Numbered from the stretch's first letter, positions 1-6,793 are shown. The stretch is DNA of 11,779 bases from JASSUD01 sp031963365 (GCA_031963365.1 JASSUF010000077.1:1-11779), one strand, 5' to 3'. Program-made: numbers and translations. Notes: generated from the letters alone by a model not told the origin.

Positions 1-21
1 AAAATTAAAAGTCAGCGGTAC

Positions 22-55
22 GCATGTTGGGGTTCCTTCGTCACCACCAACCTAC
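22..55 (+). repeat. Interspersed repeat, copy 1
   Basis: This is a 34-nt element that begins GCATGTTGGGGTTCC and ends CACCACCAACCTAC. Its arms GTTGGGGT and ACCACCAAC can pair, with one bulged base, around the loop TCCTTCGTC. Copy 2, at 996-1029, is in inverted orientation and differs at one base. Copy 3, at 1095-1127, is in the same orientation and lacks one A. The likeness extends a few bases upstream: all three copies have GGT two bases before GCATG. Similar GTAGGTTGGG/CCCAACA repeats are common in intergenic regions of many proteobacteria (from memory). The function is unknown. Confidence 0.85.
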
Positions 56-107
56 TCTCCGGATTCTTCGCTCCTGCTCCCCCAAATACGTTCCCTTTGC
101 GGCAGTT

Positions 108-112
108 GAGGA
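108..112 (+). promoter_or_regulatory. Ribosome binding site deciding the comF start
   Basis: GAGGA lies 9 nt upstream of the ATG at 122. The alternative in-frame ATG at 167 is preceded by pyrimidine-rich sequence with no such motif, so the longer start is preferred. Confidence 0.5.
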
Positions 113-121
113 CACGCCCTA

Positions 122-991
122 ATGCAACGCCTTTCTAAATGCGCCTATTGCACCCCTCTTTCTATCATGCCTTCTACCTTTGAAAATTTCTTTTCAGCAT
201 TACAAAAGCATGTCTGGCTCACTGCACAAAAATGGCGACTGCTTTTAGAAAATCGTAAAAAGATTCTAAAAAAATTTGGGGTGGTAGGGTTAAAATTTGG
301 GCAAGTGCTATTGCCTGCTAGCTGCCTTATCTGCAAACAACCCGCGAGTCATGGATTATGCGCACCGTGTGATGCCCAGTACTTTGGCATGCCGCAATAT
401 CGATGTGCCTGTTGCGCATTACCGATTACTGCTAGTAATTTGCTATGCGGTGCATGCATTACGCACCGTCCTTCCTTTGAGCGCACGCTCATACTCGCCA
501 ATTACGCGCCTACACTAGATGTATTAGCACTAGGCCTAAAATTTCATGCACGTTTGGCGGTTGCCAGCGAATGGGCAAGGCGTCTTGCAGAAGTGGTGCG
601 TAGTACATGGCATACAACAGATTGGCCTCATCTCATCGTACCCGTTCCTTTGTCTGCTCAACGGTTAAGTCAACGAGGCTATAACCAAGCATGGGAAATT
701 GCACGACCGCTAGCAGGCGCGCTCGATTTACCGACACAATATGATTTACTCAAACGCATCCGAGACACCCCTCCTCAACTTCAGCTCAGTGCACGTGAGC
801 GTCGCAGCAATCTTTCCAAAGCATTTGAACTTGCTCGCCCTATTGTGTCTCTCGCTGGGCAGCATATTGCTGTGGTAGATGATGTGATGACCTCAGGTAC
901 CACGCTTGAAGTCATTGCTAGGCTGCTTAAAAACGCAGGAGCAAAACAGGTAACTAATTTAGTTGCGCTACGTACCGTACGCGCTCCATGA
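122..991 (+). CDS. comF: ComF family phosphoribosyltransferase-like protein
   Basis: This is a ComF/GntX-type protein of 289 residues. The family is linked to DNA uptake (competence) in several bacteria, but its exact reaction is not established. The protein should be cytoplasmic. Residues 68-112 form a zinc-ribbon-like region with four Cys pairs (C68/C71, C80/C83, C95/C98, C109/C112). The phosphoribosyltransferase fold follows, with the family blocks VPVPLS at 173-178 and RGYNQA at 185-190, then ERRSNL at 226-231. The PRPP-binding loop VVDDVMTSGTT is at 251-261. The first 60 residues are lysine-rich and longer than I expect for the family, so translation could start at Met16 (base 167), although only the 122 start has a ribosome binding site. 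Inverted copies of the 34-nt repeat flank the gene, the downstream one 4 nt after the stop. The assignment is firm; the physiological role is not. Confidence 0.9.
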   Translation: MQRLSKCAYCTPLSIMPSTFENFFSALQKHVWLTAQKWRLLLENRKKILKKFGVVGLKFGQVLLPASCLICKQPASHGLCAPCDAQYFGMPQYRCACCALPITASNLLCGACITHRPSFERTLILANYAPTLDVLALGLKFHARLAVASEWARRLAEVVRSTWHTTDWPHLIVPVPLSAQRLSQRGYNQAWEIARPLAGALDLPTQYDLLKRIRDTPPQLQLSARERRSNLSKAFELARPIVSLAGQHIAVVDDVMTSGTTLEVIARLLKNAGAKQVTNLVALRTVRAP

Positions 992-995
992 AAGT

Positions 996-1029
996 GTAGG
1001 TTGGTGGTGACGAATGAACCCCAACATGC
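996..1029 (-). repeat. Interspersed repeat, copy 2 (inverted)
   Basis: This is the reverse complement of copy 1 (22-55) with a single C-to-A difference in the loop. It shares the extra A in the CACCACCAAC arm, so copies 1 and 2 are closer to each other than to copy 3. It begins 4 nt after the comF stop, so the comF transcript probably carries it. Together with copy 3 it could form a stem of about 33 bp with a loop of about 65 nt. Confidence 0.85.
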
Positions 1030-1094
1030 AAACCATAGACCTTTTAAAACCTGCTTATGTTTGCAAAAGGCCATGTATTAGAAGGTAGTGGTGT

Positions 1095-1127
1095 GCATGT
1101 TGGGGTTCCTTCGTCACCCCAACCTAC
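1095..1127 (+). repeat. Interspersed repeat, copy 3
   Basis: This is a 33-nt copy that lacks the A present in the right arm of copies 1 and 2. Its arms are therefore perfectly complementary: GTTGGGGT (1099-1106) pairs with ACCCCAAC (1116-1123) around the 9-nt loop TCCTTCGTC. It is inverted relative to copy 2. The perfect stem suggests this is nearer to the ancestral form. Confidence 0.85.
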
Positions 1128-1215
1128 CAGATAGAATGCTCAGCAGGGCTCAAAAGTGGTCATTTTTTGCATAAAAACACTTTTTTAGTACTTATAAATG
1201 GGTACAAGCCGTCCA

Positions 1216-1245
1216 CGTGCATTGAAAAACGCTCTAGAATGCACG
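1216..1245 (+). promoter_or_regulatory. 8-bp inverted repeat overlapping a possible -10 box
   Basis: CGTGCATT (1216-1223) and AATGCACG (1238-1245) are perfect inverted arms separated by 14 nt. TAGAAT at 1235-1240 could be a -10 hexamer for the yajC cluster, which would put the right arm over it and suggest an operator. The nearest possible -35 (GTCCAC, 1211-1216) is poor. The repeat is a direct observation; the promoter role is speculative. Confidence 0.3.
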
Positions 1246-1365
1246 CCTTGTTGATTGGTCTAGAAAATGGGTTTACATAGCGCCTAAAAGATCATGAGCG
1301 CAAAGAGGGGTCGTGTATGCAAATACAGGATCCGCTTTAGCTTATTTGTATGATGAAGTAGTACT

Positions 1366-1388
1366 ATCGCGGGCATGTCAGCCGCGAT
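1366..1388 (+). promoter_or_regulatory. Hairpin in the yajC leader
   Basis: ATCGCGG (1366-1372) pairs perfectly with CCGCGAT (1382-1388) around the loop GCATGTCAG. No T-run follows directly (GTACCTTTGCGG comes next), so a simple terminator is unlikely. It lies 66 nt before the yajC start and would be in the leader RNA if transcription begins upstream. It could be a regulatory or stabilising element, or incidental. Confidence 0.35.
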
Positions 1389-1442
1389 GTACCTTTGCGG
1401 CGTGCCTTTTTGGGCCAATCAAAAATCGATTTTTAATTTTTA

Positions 1443-1447
1443 GGGAG
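1443..1447 (+). promoter_or_regulatory. yajC ribosome binding site
   Basis: GGGAG lies 7 nt before the ATG at 1455, a normal spacing that supports this start. Confidence 0.7.
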
Positions 1448-1454
1448 ATGCAGC

Positions 1455-1790
1455 ATGTTTATTAGTCAAGCTTTTGCAGAAGGAACCGCTTCATTAGCTA
1501 AAACCACCACCGAATCTAGTCTTATGAATTTCCTACCGCTGATTTTGATGTTTGCGGTGTTGTATTTCATTATGATTCGCCCTCAAATGAAGCGCCAGAA
1601 AGAGCATCGCGCCATGCTGGCCTCGGTCGCTAAAGGCGATGAAGTATTGGTAAGCGGTGGTTTGGTTGGAAAAGTAACCAAAGTAAGTGAGCCTTATCTC
1701 AGCCTCGAAATTGCAGAGAATGTTACGGTTACTGTACAAAAAAGCGCTGTCACGCTTACTTTGCCTAAAGGCACTATCAAGGCGCTGTAA
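1455..1790 (+). CDS. yajC: Sec translocon accessory subunit YajC
   Basis: This 111-residue inner-membrane protein matches the usual length of YajC, which associates with SecD and SecF and supports Sec-dependent export. A short N-terminal tail precedes one membrane span at about residues 24-42 (NFLPLILMFAVLYFIMI). The family signature RPQMKRQKEH follows at 42-51, and then a small soluble domain with GDEVLVSGGLVGKV at 61-74. It is the first gene of the yajC-secD-secF cluster. The start is supported by GGGAG 7 nt upstream. secD begins 151 nt after the stop, an unusually wide gap that contains a hairpin, so co-transcription is likely but the downstream genes may be regulated separately. Confidence 0.95.
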   Translation: MFISQAFAEGTASLAKTTTESSLMNFLPLILMFAVLYFIMIRPQMKRQKEHRAMLASVAKGDEVLVSGGLVGKVTKVSEPYLSLEIAENVTVTVQKSAVTLTLPKGTIKAL

Positions 1791-1840
1791 AATTGAGTTT
1801 TTGCAAAAACTTCTGTTTAAGGTTTTTGGAAAAGTAAAAA

Positions 1841-1871
1841 TAGAGGTGGGTGGTACTTCTCCCCTCCTCTA
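1841..1871 (+). promoter_or_regulatory. Imperfect hairpin between yajC and secD
   Basis: TAGAGG (1841-1846) pairs with CCTCTA (1866-1871). After one T-T mismatch, GGG (1848-1850) pairs with CCC (1862-1864), leaving a loop of about 11 nt. A competing pairing is TGGTA (1851-1855) with TACCA (1870-1874). It lies about 70 nt before the secD ATG, which lacks a clear ribosome binding site. It could affect secD translation or mRNA processing. The pairing is seen; the role is inferred. Confidence 0.3.
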
Positions 1872-1941
1872 CCATTTCGCTTTTTACGCCTTCGAACAGA
1901 CTCTAAAAAGCACCCATCTCAAAAAAATCCCTCTCCTGCCC

Positions 1942-3813
1942 ATGAATCGCTACCCTCTGTGGAAGTACGCTGTAATGCTTGCAGCGCTGGCATTTGGCCT
2001 ACTCTATGCGCTACCCAATATATTTGGCACCTTCCCTGCCATCCAAATATCTAGTGCACAAGCTTCTGCTACAGGTTCTTTAAATGCGCTCGATGCAAGC
2101 ACCTTGCAAATGGTTGAAGCTGCACTAGCTCGCGAACATCTCAGTGCACAAAATATCCGCCTCCATCACACCGCCCACCATGCATCTGGAGCGGCATCGG
2201 CAGCGAATATCATTGTGCGCATGCAAGATACCGATACCCAGCTGCGAGCTAAAGAAGTATTGCTCAAGGCACTTAATCCTGACCCGAATAATCCTGCTTA
2301 TATTGTTGCTCTAAATCTGCAAAGCGCATCGCCAGCTTGGCTAGAAACGCTGCAGGCACGGCCCATGTACTTAGGGCTAGATTTGCGCGGTGGTGTGCAT
2401 TTTTTATTACGCGTAGATACAAACGCTGCGCTGAATAAAAAACTGGATACCGCGCTCGCAGACACCCGCGCTAGTTTACGAGACCGCAAAATTCATGCCA
2501 TTGTGCGCCGCGTGGATAACCGCATCACCGTGCATGTAAATGAAGAAAATAGTGCCAGCACAGCGGAGCGTTTACTTTCGAATCAAATTCAAGATTTACA
2601 GTGGCGCAAAATACCAGACGGCGCTAAAGGCTACATATTAACCGGCACAATGAGCGATATTACTCAGCGTGCCGTAGAAGATGCAGCTGTAGCACAAAAT
2701 CAAGTTACGCTGCATAACCGTATTAATGAACTAGGCGTTGCTGAACCGATTATTCAGCGCCAAGGCGTAGATCGCATCGTAGTAGAGCTGCCAGGCGTGC
2801 AAGATACGGCCAAAGCAAAAGATATTATTGGACGCACTGCCACCTTGGAAGCACGTCTAGCAGATGACAGTCCAGCTGGACTGGATCCATCCCAACCTCT
2901 ACCTGCTGACGATGAATTATTCATGCAAGGCCCAGGCAGCGCGATACGCCTTAAAAAGCAGGTTATTTTTACCGGCGATCGCATCATGGATGCATCAGCT
3001 GGATTTGATGAGCAACAACGCCCTGCTGTCAAAATTCGCCTAGATGCAGTAGGTGGGCGCGCGCTCAAAAGTGTGTCACGCGAGCATATTGGCCACCCGA
3101 TGGCAATGATTTTGTTTGAAAAAGGCAACGCAGAAATACTGACCGTAGCCACTATTCAATCTGAGCTTAGTGATAGCTTCCAAATTACCGGTTCGCGTTC
3201 TACACAAGCAGCTAACGATTTAGCCCTTTTATTGCGCGCAGGCTCACTAGCAGCGCCGATGGAAATCATTGAAGAGCGCACCATCGGACCTAATTTAGGG
3301 GCCGATAATATTCAAAAAGGGATGGCTTCCGTACGCTACGGCCTACTCGCCATCGCGCTATTTATGGGCGTGTATTACCTTGTTTTTGGGATTATTTCCG
3401 TCTTGGCGTTGGGGTTAAATGTACTGCTGCTTATAGCTATTTTGTCCTTGCTACAAGCCACCTTAACTTTACCTGGCATCGCTGCCATCGCACTTGCACT
3501 AGGTATGGCTATTGATTCGAATGTATTGATCAATGAGCGCATTCGCGAAGAACAACGTAATGGCGCACCTCCACAAACGGCTATTGCTGCAGGTTTTAGC
3601 CATGCATGGGCCACTATTCTAGATTCGAATGTCACTACCCTTATCGCAGGCTTAGCCTTACTAGCCTTAGGGGCGGGTCCATTACGAGGCTTTGCCGTGG
3701 TGCACTGCATCGGCATTTTGACATCGATGTTTTCATCGGTCTTCTTTGCACGTGGGCTCGTTAACCTATGGTATGGCTCACGCAAAAAACTCAAAAAAGT
3801 AGCCGTAGGGTAA
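1942..3813 (+). CDS. secD: Protein translocase subunit SecD
   Basis: SecD is an RND-type membrane protein that, with SecF, uses the proton motive force to complete export of proteins delivered through SecYEG. From the ATG at 1942 it has 623 residues, close to the 615 of E. coli SecD. Membrane segment 1 is at about 9-27. The large periplasmic region opens with LGLDLRGGVHF at 144-154 and includes INELGVAEPIIQRQG at 261-275. Five further membrane segments lie at about 465-610. Asp525 in GMAIDSNVLINERIREE corresponds by motif to the proton-pathway Asp (D519 in E. coli). The reading frame stays open upstream to 1687 inside yajC, but that extension has no family resemblance, and MNRYPLWKY is the expected N-terminus. 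No Shine-Dalgarno motif precedes the ATG. secF follows after 38 nt. Confidence 0.95.
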   Translation: MNRYPLWKYAVMLAALAFGLLYALPNIFGTFPAIQISSAQASATGSLNALDASTLQMVEAALAREHLSAQNIRLHHTAHHASGAASAANIIVRMQDTDTQLRAKEVLLKALNPDPNNPAYIVALNLQSASPAWLETLQARPMYLGLDLRGGVHFLLRVDTNAALNKKLDTALADTRASLRDRKIHAIVRRVDNRITVHVNEENSASTAERLLSNQIQDLQWRKIPDGAKGYILTGTMSDITQRAVEDAAVAQNQVTLHNRINELGVAEPIIQRQGVDRIVVELPGVQDTAKAKDIIGRTATLEARLADDSPAGLDPSQPLPADDELFMQGPGSAIRLKKQVIFTGDRIMDASAGFDEQQRPAVKIRLDAVGGRALKSVSREHIGHPMAMILFEKGNAEILTVATIQSELSDSFQITGSRSTQAANDLALLLRAGSLAAPMEIIEERTIGPNLGADNIQKGMASVRYGLLAIALFMGVYYLVFGIISVLALGLNVLLLIAILSLLQATLTLPGIAAIALALGMAIDSNVLINERIREEQRNGAPPQTAIAAGFSHAWATILDSNVTTLIAGLALLALGAGPLRGFAVVHCIGILTSMFSSVFFARGLVNLWYGSRKKLKKVAVG

Positions 3814-3851
3814 ATCCTATAACTCCCATTTTTTTATTTTTGGAGCATTGA

Positions 3852-4802
3852 ATGGAATTTTTCCCTATTCGTAAAGATATTCCATTTATGCGGTACTCGC
3901 TGTTATTTAACGCGATCTCGCTATGCACTTTCCTTGCTGCCATTTTTTTTCTAGTGCACAAAGGCTTGCACCTTTCTGTTGAATTTACAGGCGGCACGGT
4001 GCTTGAAGTGCAATACCCCGAAGCAGTTCGGCTGGAGCCAGTGCGAAACACACTGCATAAGCTAGGCTATGAACACGCGCAGGTACAAACCTTTGGCACC
4101 TCACGCGATATCCTCATTCGTCTGCCACTACAAAAAGGGCGCACCTCCGCACAACAAAGTGTAGAAATCATGCAAGCGCTCAGTACCCAGCAGCCTGGCG
4201 CACATCTTCAGCGCATTGAATTTGTAGGCCCTCAGGTAGGCAAAGAGCTAGCGACTGGCGGTCTTTTTGCCTTGTTATGCGTGATATTAGGAATTGGCGT
4301 TTATTTATCTATACGCTTTGAATGGAAGTATGCCGTTGCAGGCTTAATAGCCAATTTGCACGATATCGTGATTATCCTAGGCTGCTTTGCTTTTTTTCAG
4401 TGGGAATTTTCATTGTCCGTACTGGCTGCTGTGTTGGCGGTATTGGGGTATTCAGTCAACGAATCGGTGGTTATTTTCGATCGCATCCGTGAAACCTTTC
4501 GCAAACAAAAAGCATTGAACGTAGGCCAAACCATCGACCACGCTATCACCCGCACCATCTCCCGCACCCTCATCACACATGGGTGTACCCAAATGATGGT
4601 GCTTGCGATGCTCCTATTGGGCGGCCCTAGCCTGCACTTTTTTGCACTCGCCCTCACTATTGGCATTTTATTCGGCATCTACTCTTCGGTTTTCGTAGCG
4701 GCTTCTTTAGCTATGTGGCTTGGAATTAAAAGAGAAGATTTAATCCGCCCGATTAAACCGAAGACCGATTTGAATGATCCTAATGCGGGGGCACAGGTGT
4801 AG
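3852..4802 (+). CDS. secF: Protein translocase subunit SecF
   Basis: SecF is the partner of SecD in the proton-driven export complex of the inner membrane. It has 316 residues, a normal length. Membrane segment 1 is at about 17-36. The periplasmic domain opens with VEFTGGTVLEV at 43-53; many homologues have Asp where this has Glu44. VGPQVGKEL at 125-133 leads into segments 2-6. The conserved membrane block GYSVNESVVIFDRIRETFR is at 199-217, and THGCTQMMVLAMLLLGGPS at 242-260. GGAG at 3842-3845 is 6 nt before the ATG and supports the start. It is the last gene of the cluster: a strong hairpin 46 nt after the stop (4849-4890) probably ends transcription, and the next gene is convergent. Confidence 0.95.
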   Translation: MEFFPIRKDIPFMRYSLLFNAISLCTFLAAIFFLVHKGLHLSVEFTGGTVLEVQYPEAVRLEPVRNTLHKLGYEHAQVQTFGTSRDILIRLPLQKGRTSAQQSVEIMQALSTQQPGAHLQRIEFVGPQVGKELATGGLFALLCVILGIGVYLSIRFEWKYAVAGLIANLHDIVIILGCFAFFQWEFSLSVLAAVLAVLGYSVNESVVIFDRIRETFRKQKALNVGQTIDHAITRTISRTLITHGCTQMMVLAMLLLGGPSLHFFALALTIGILFGIYSSVFVAASLAMWLGIKREDLIRPIKPKTDLNDPNAGAQV

Positions 4803-4848
4803 GTCCTTTAAAGCCTATTCTGAAATAAAAAAAACTTTTCTTTTTTGC

Positions 4849-4890
4849 AGCGCTCCCATAAGATGACTATCCATATCTTATTGGAGCGCT
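4849..4890. terminator. Long hairpin between secF and the ankyrin gene
   Basis: AGCGCTCC (4849-4856) pairs with GGAGCGCT (4883-4890). After one C-T mismatch, ATAAGAT (4858-4864) pairs with ATCTTAT (4875-4881), giving about 16 positions of stem around a loop of roughly 8 nt. Only a short TTT follows on the + strand. On the minus strand the T-run lies about 16 nt beyond the stem. It sits between two convergent genes and probably serves both. The structure is certain; the lack of an immediate U-tract leaves the termination mechanism less certain. Confidence 0.65.
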
Positions 4891-4973
4891 TTACATTTAG
4901 AACAGGGTATGATCTTTACATCCCTTATTTTCGGATACCTATCAATTCGAGGCAAAGCCAACTAAAAATATTA

Positions 4974-6620
4974 TTAATTTTTCATGTCCATTTCATGATC
5001 ATCCATGAATTTTCCTACATCAAAGTAAAGAGCCATATATGCATTATCCCAGCTGGCTTTTACTATACTATGCATCTCAGCTGGCAATCCATTTATAAAT
5101 AATTCTTTATTGATATTATTTTTAATTGCATAACTGATTGGAGTATTGCCAGCATCATCTTCAAGCTCAAAGTCTGCGCCATTTTCAATCAGAAGCTGAG
5201 CCACTCTCGGACAGTTTTTGGCAAAAGCTGCATGCAGTTTAGACTGCCCATTTTCATCTTGATTATCTATATTAAAAATAAGATATTGCAATGGCGGGAC
5301 TCCTTCTGCATCTGTGATTTCTAGCTTTGCTCCATTTGCAAGCAATATTTCAGCTATATTTAATGCACCTTGTACAAAGGCATTATGCAATTTAGTACTT
5401 CCATATCCATCTTTTCCGTTGACATTCTTAACTAGATAGCCGAGTGGAGTATCACCATCCTTATTTTTGCATTTCATACTTACTCCACTATCAAGAAAAA
5501 TCTCTGCTACAGAAAAGCAATTTAGCTTAAAAGCATAAAGCAATGCAGTGTCTCCATCTTGATTTTTATTCTCAAGATCCAATCCCTTTTCAATTAGAAA
5601 CTTTATTGCATTTATAAGGCCTACATCAGGAGGCTCCCTATGAACATCGAGAACATGGTGGAATAAAGGCATTCCATCCTTTTTTTTTCGCTCCATTTGC
5701 ACATTTTCCTTAATAAAAAGCTCGGCTACGTCTAAGTGTTTTCTCTCCATAGCAAGGAAAAATGGAGTCACTCCAAATTTATCTTCATGCTCTATATTTG
5801 CTTCATTCTTTATCAGGAACTCGACCATTGCCTTATCGCCATCCAAAGCTGCAGCATGCAATGGAGTCTCGCCATCTTCATTTTCCGCCTCTATGAACAT
5901 ATTGCTTCGCAGCATAGCGGTTTCCATAGCAATATCGCCTGATCTATGGATTGCAGCTATTCCAAGTTCAATTTTTTCCTGAGGTATTCTTAAGAAAGTT
6001 TTTATATCAGGAACTTTCTTTTGGCTTAGAATTACATGCAAATTTTTCCAAATAAATGATCCGTGTTCTTTTGGTATTACTACTTCATTTAAATTATTAC
6101 CATTGAAATTTTTCTCATTAAATAACCCAATATCTTTCAACTCCTGCAGCGTGATCTGTGGATCTTCTTTATCTCTACTTGGATCTAAAAGCAACTTTAA
6201 AGCATGGAAAGGATAGCAATCTGATCTAATTTTATTCGAGAAAACAAAGTTAACTATTTTTTTAGCAGGCTCACCATCGTCAGACTTCACTTCCGCATAT
6301 TCACTGGACATTAATAATGCACGTATCCCCTGACTATCTCTTGAGTGTTCAATATATTTAAGTTTAAATAAACTAATGAGTTGCCCATTATATAAAATTC
6401 GACCCTCCCTGTTTGTCTCGCTTAGTGCAATAAGATCTTTCTTGCCTAAATATCTTAAAACTTTTTCTTCACCTATAGAAGTAAGTCGACCTAATAGTGA
6501 TTCAGGTAATGTGCTATTTTTATGCTTTAAAGCCTCTTGCTGACTGTTATTTGAAATATTTTTTATGCCTATAGATATCCCTTCATTACTTTTCATTCTT
6601 TTATTGTTTTGAATTTCCAT
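4974..6620 (-). CDS. F-box-like and ankyrin-repeat protein, putative host-directed effector
   Basis: This 548-residue protein has no signal peptide or membrane span. Residues 38-80 resemble an F-box: LPE at 38-40, a leucine-rich helix, YLGKKDLIALS at 57-67, then ETNREGR. In eukaryotes an F-box binds SKP1 and recruits targets to a ubiquitin ligase. Residues 81-225 match nothing I recognise. Ankyrin-type repeats run from about 248 to 505, for example DGETPLHAAALDGDKAMVEF at 249-268; later ones are degenerate. Residues 389-439 and 440-490 form a 51-residue tandem duplication. The C-terminus is acidic (DDHEMDMKN). AGGTG (bases 6626-6630) precedes the ATG by 5 nt. The gene is visibly AT-rich compared with secF and metE, suggesting acquisition. 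F-box/ankyrin proteins are known as injected effectors in Legionella (AnkB), so a host-directed role is reasonable inference. No secretion system is visible here. It could also be a non-secreted ankyrin scaffold. Confidence 0.8.
   Translation of the reverse strand: MEIQNNKRMKSNEGISIGIKNISNNSQQEALKHKNSTLPESLLGRLTSIGEEKVLRYLGKKDLIALSETNREGRILYNGQLISLFKLKYIEHSRDSQGIRALLMSSEYAEVKSDDGEPAKKIVNFVFSNKIRSDCYPFHALKLLLDPSRDKEDPQITLQELKDIGLFNEKNFNGNNLNEVVIPKEHGSFIWKNLHVILSQKKVPDIKTFLRIPQEKIELGIAAIHRSGDIAMETAMLRSNMFIEAENEDGETPLHAAALDGDKAMVEFLIKNEANIEHEDKFGVTPFFLAMERKHLDVAELFIKENVQMERKKKDGMPLFHHVLDVHREPPDVGLINAIKFLIEKGLDLENKNQDGDTALLYAFKLNCFSVAEIFLDSGVSMKCKNKDGDTPLGYLVKNVNGKDGYGSTKLHNAFVQGALNIAEILLANGAKLEITDAEGVPPLQYLIFNIDNQDENGQSKLHAAFAKNCPRVAQLLIENGADFELEDDAGNTPISYAIKNNINKELFINGLPAEMHSIVKASWDNAYMALYFDVGKFMDDHEMDMKN
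5151..5456 (-). repeat. Tandem 51-codon duplication within the ankyrin gene
   Basis: Codons 389-439 and 440-490 align without gaps. The shared pattern is TPLGYLVKNVNG versus PPLQYLIFNIDN, STKLHNAF versus QSKLHAAF, and AEILLANGAKLEI versus AQLLIENGADFEL. Each unit is an ankyrin repeat of about 33 residues plus a Gly/Asp/Asn-rich insertion of about 18 residues between the first helix region and the KLH motif. The divergence indicates an old duplication. Confidence 0.6.
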
Positions 6621-6793
6621 GGCTGCACCTATTAATAAGAATTGCGATCATTTCAGGTAATTTTCTGTATAGCGAAATTAGGCTACATATTTATAAAAAA
6701 TAGTATATTTTTAATGTTATCTACTGCATGCAACGCATATTTGTCGGTTATAGCGAAATAAATTTATACGCACATCACTATCCAAACCCCCAT
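6621..6793 (-). promoter_or_regulatory. AT-rich upstream region of the ankyrin gene with an 11-nt direct repeat
   Basis: TATAGCGAAAT occurs twice, at 6668-6678 and 6749-6759, starting 81 nt apart. On the minus strand (toward the gene) this reads ATTTCGCTATA, and the copy nearer the gene overlaps TATACA, a plausible -10 box about 45 nt before the ATG. No convincing -35 is seen. The repeat may be a regulator site. Exact start of transcription is not determined. Confidence 0.35.

Larger units (their letters stand above)
1128..1454. other. Gene-free leader region upstream of yajC
   Basis: These 327 nt contain no coding region I can support and no recognisable tRNA or riboswitch. In related genomes I expect queA and tgt directly upstream of yajC; neither is visible here. 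The region holds two inverted repeats, listed separately (1216-1245 and 1366-1388), and ends with the yajC ribosome binding site. It presumably carries the promoter of the yajC-secD-secF cluster. Confidence 0.6.

Noticed and set aside
1040..1070. CCTTTT/AAAAGG inverted repeat as a comF terminator
   Set aside because: The stem is only 6 bp and AT-rich, with a long loop and no T-run after it. It is too weak to claim.
22..1127. CRISPR array from the repeated 34-nt element
   Set aside because: Spacing is irregular (about 940 and 65 nt), orientation alternates, and one interval is a gene. This is an interspersed palindromic repeat, not an array.
1128..1454. A riboswitch or small RNA upstream of yajC
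   Set aside because: Hairpins are present, but no known riboswitch core or terminator-ended RNA could be recognised, so only the hairpins are listed.
1687..1941. N-terminal extension of secD by 85 residues
   Set aside because: It overlaps the end of yajC in another frame and has no SecD resemblance. The family N-terminus begins at the ATG at 1942.
4845..5102. 85-codon + strand reading frame after secF
   Set aside because: It is made of the terminator hairpin plus the antisense of the ankyrin gene's end, with no ribosome binding site or recognisable protein features.
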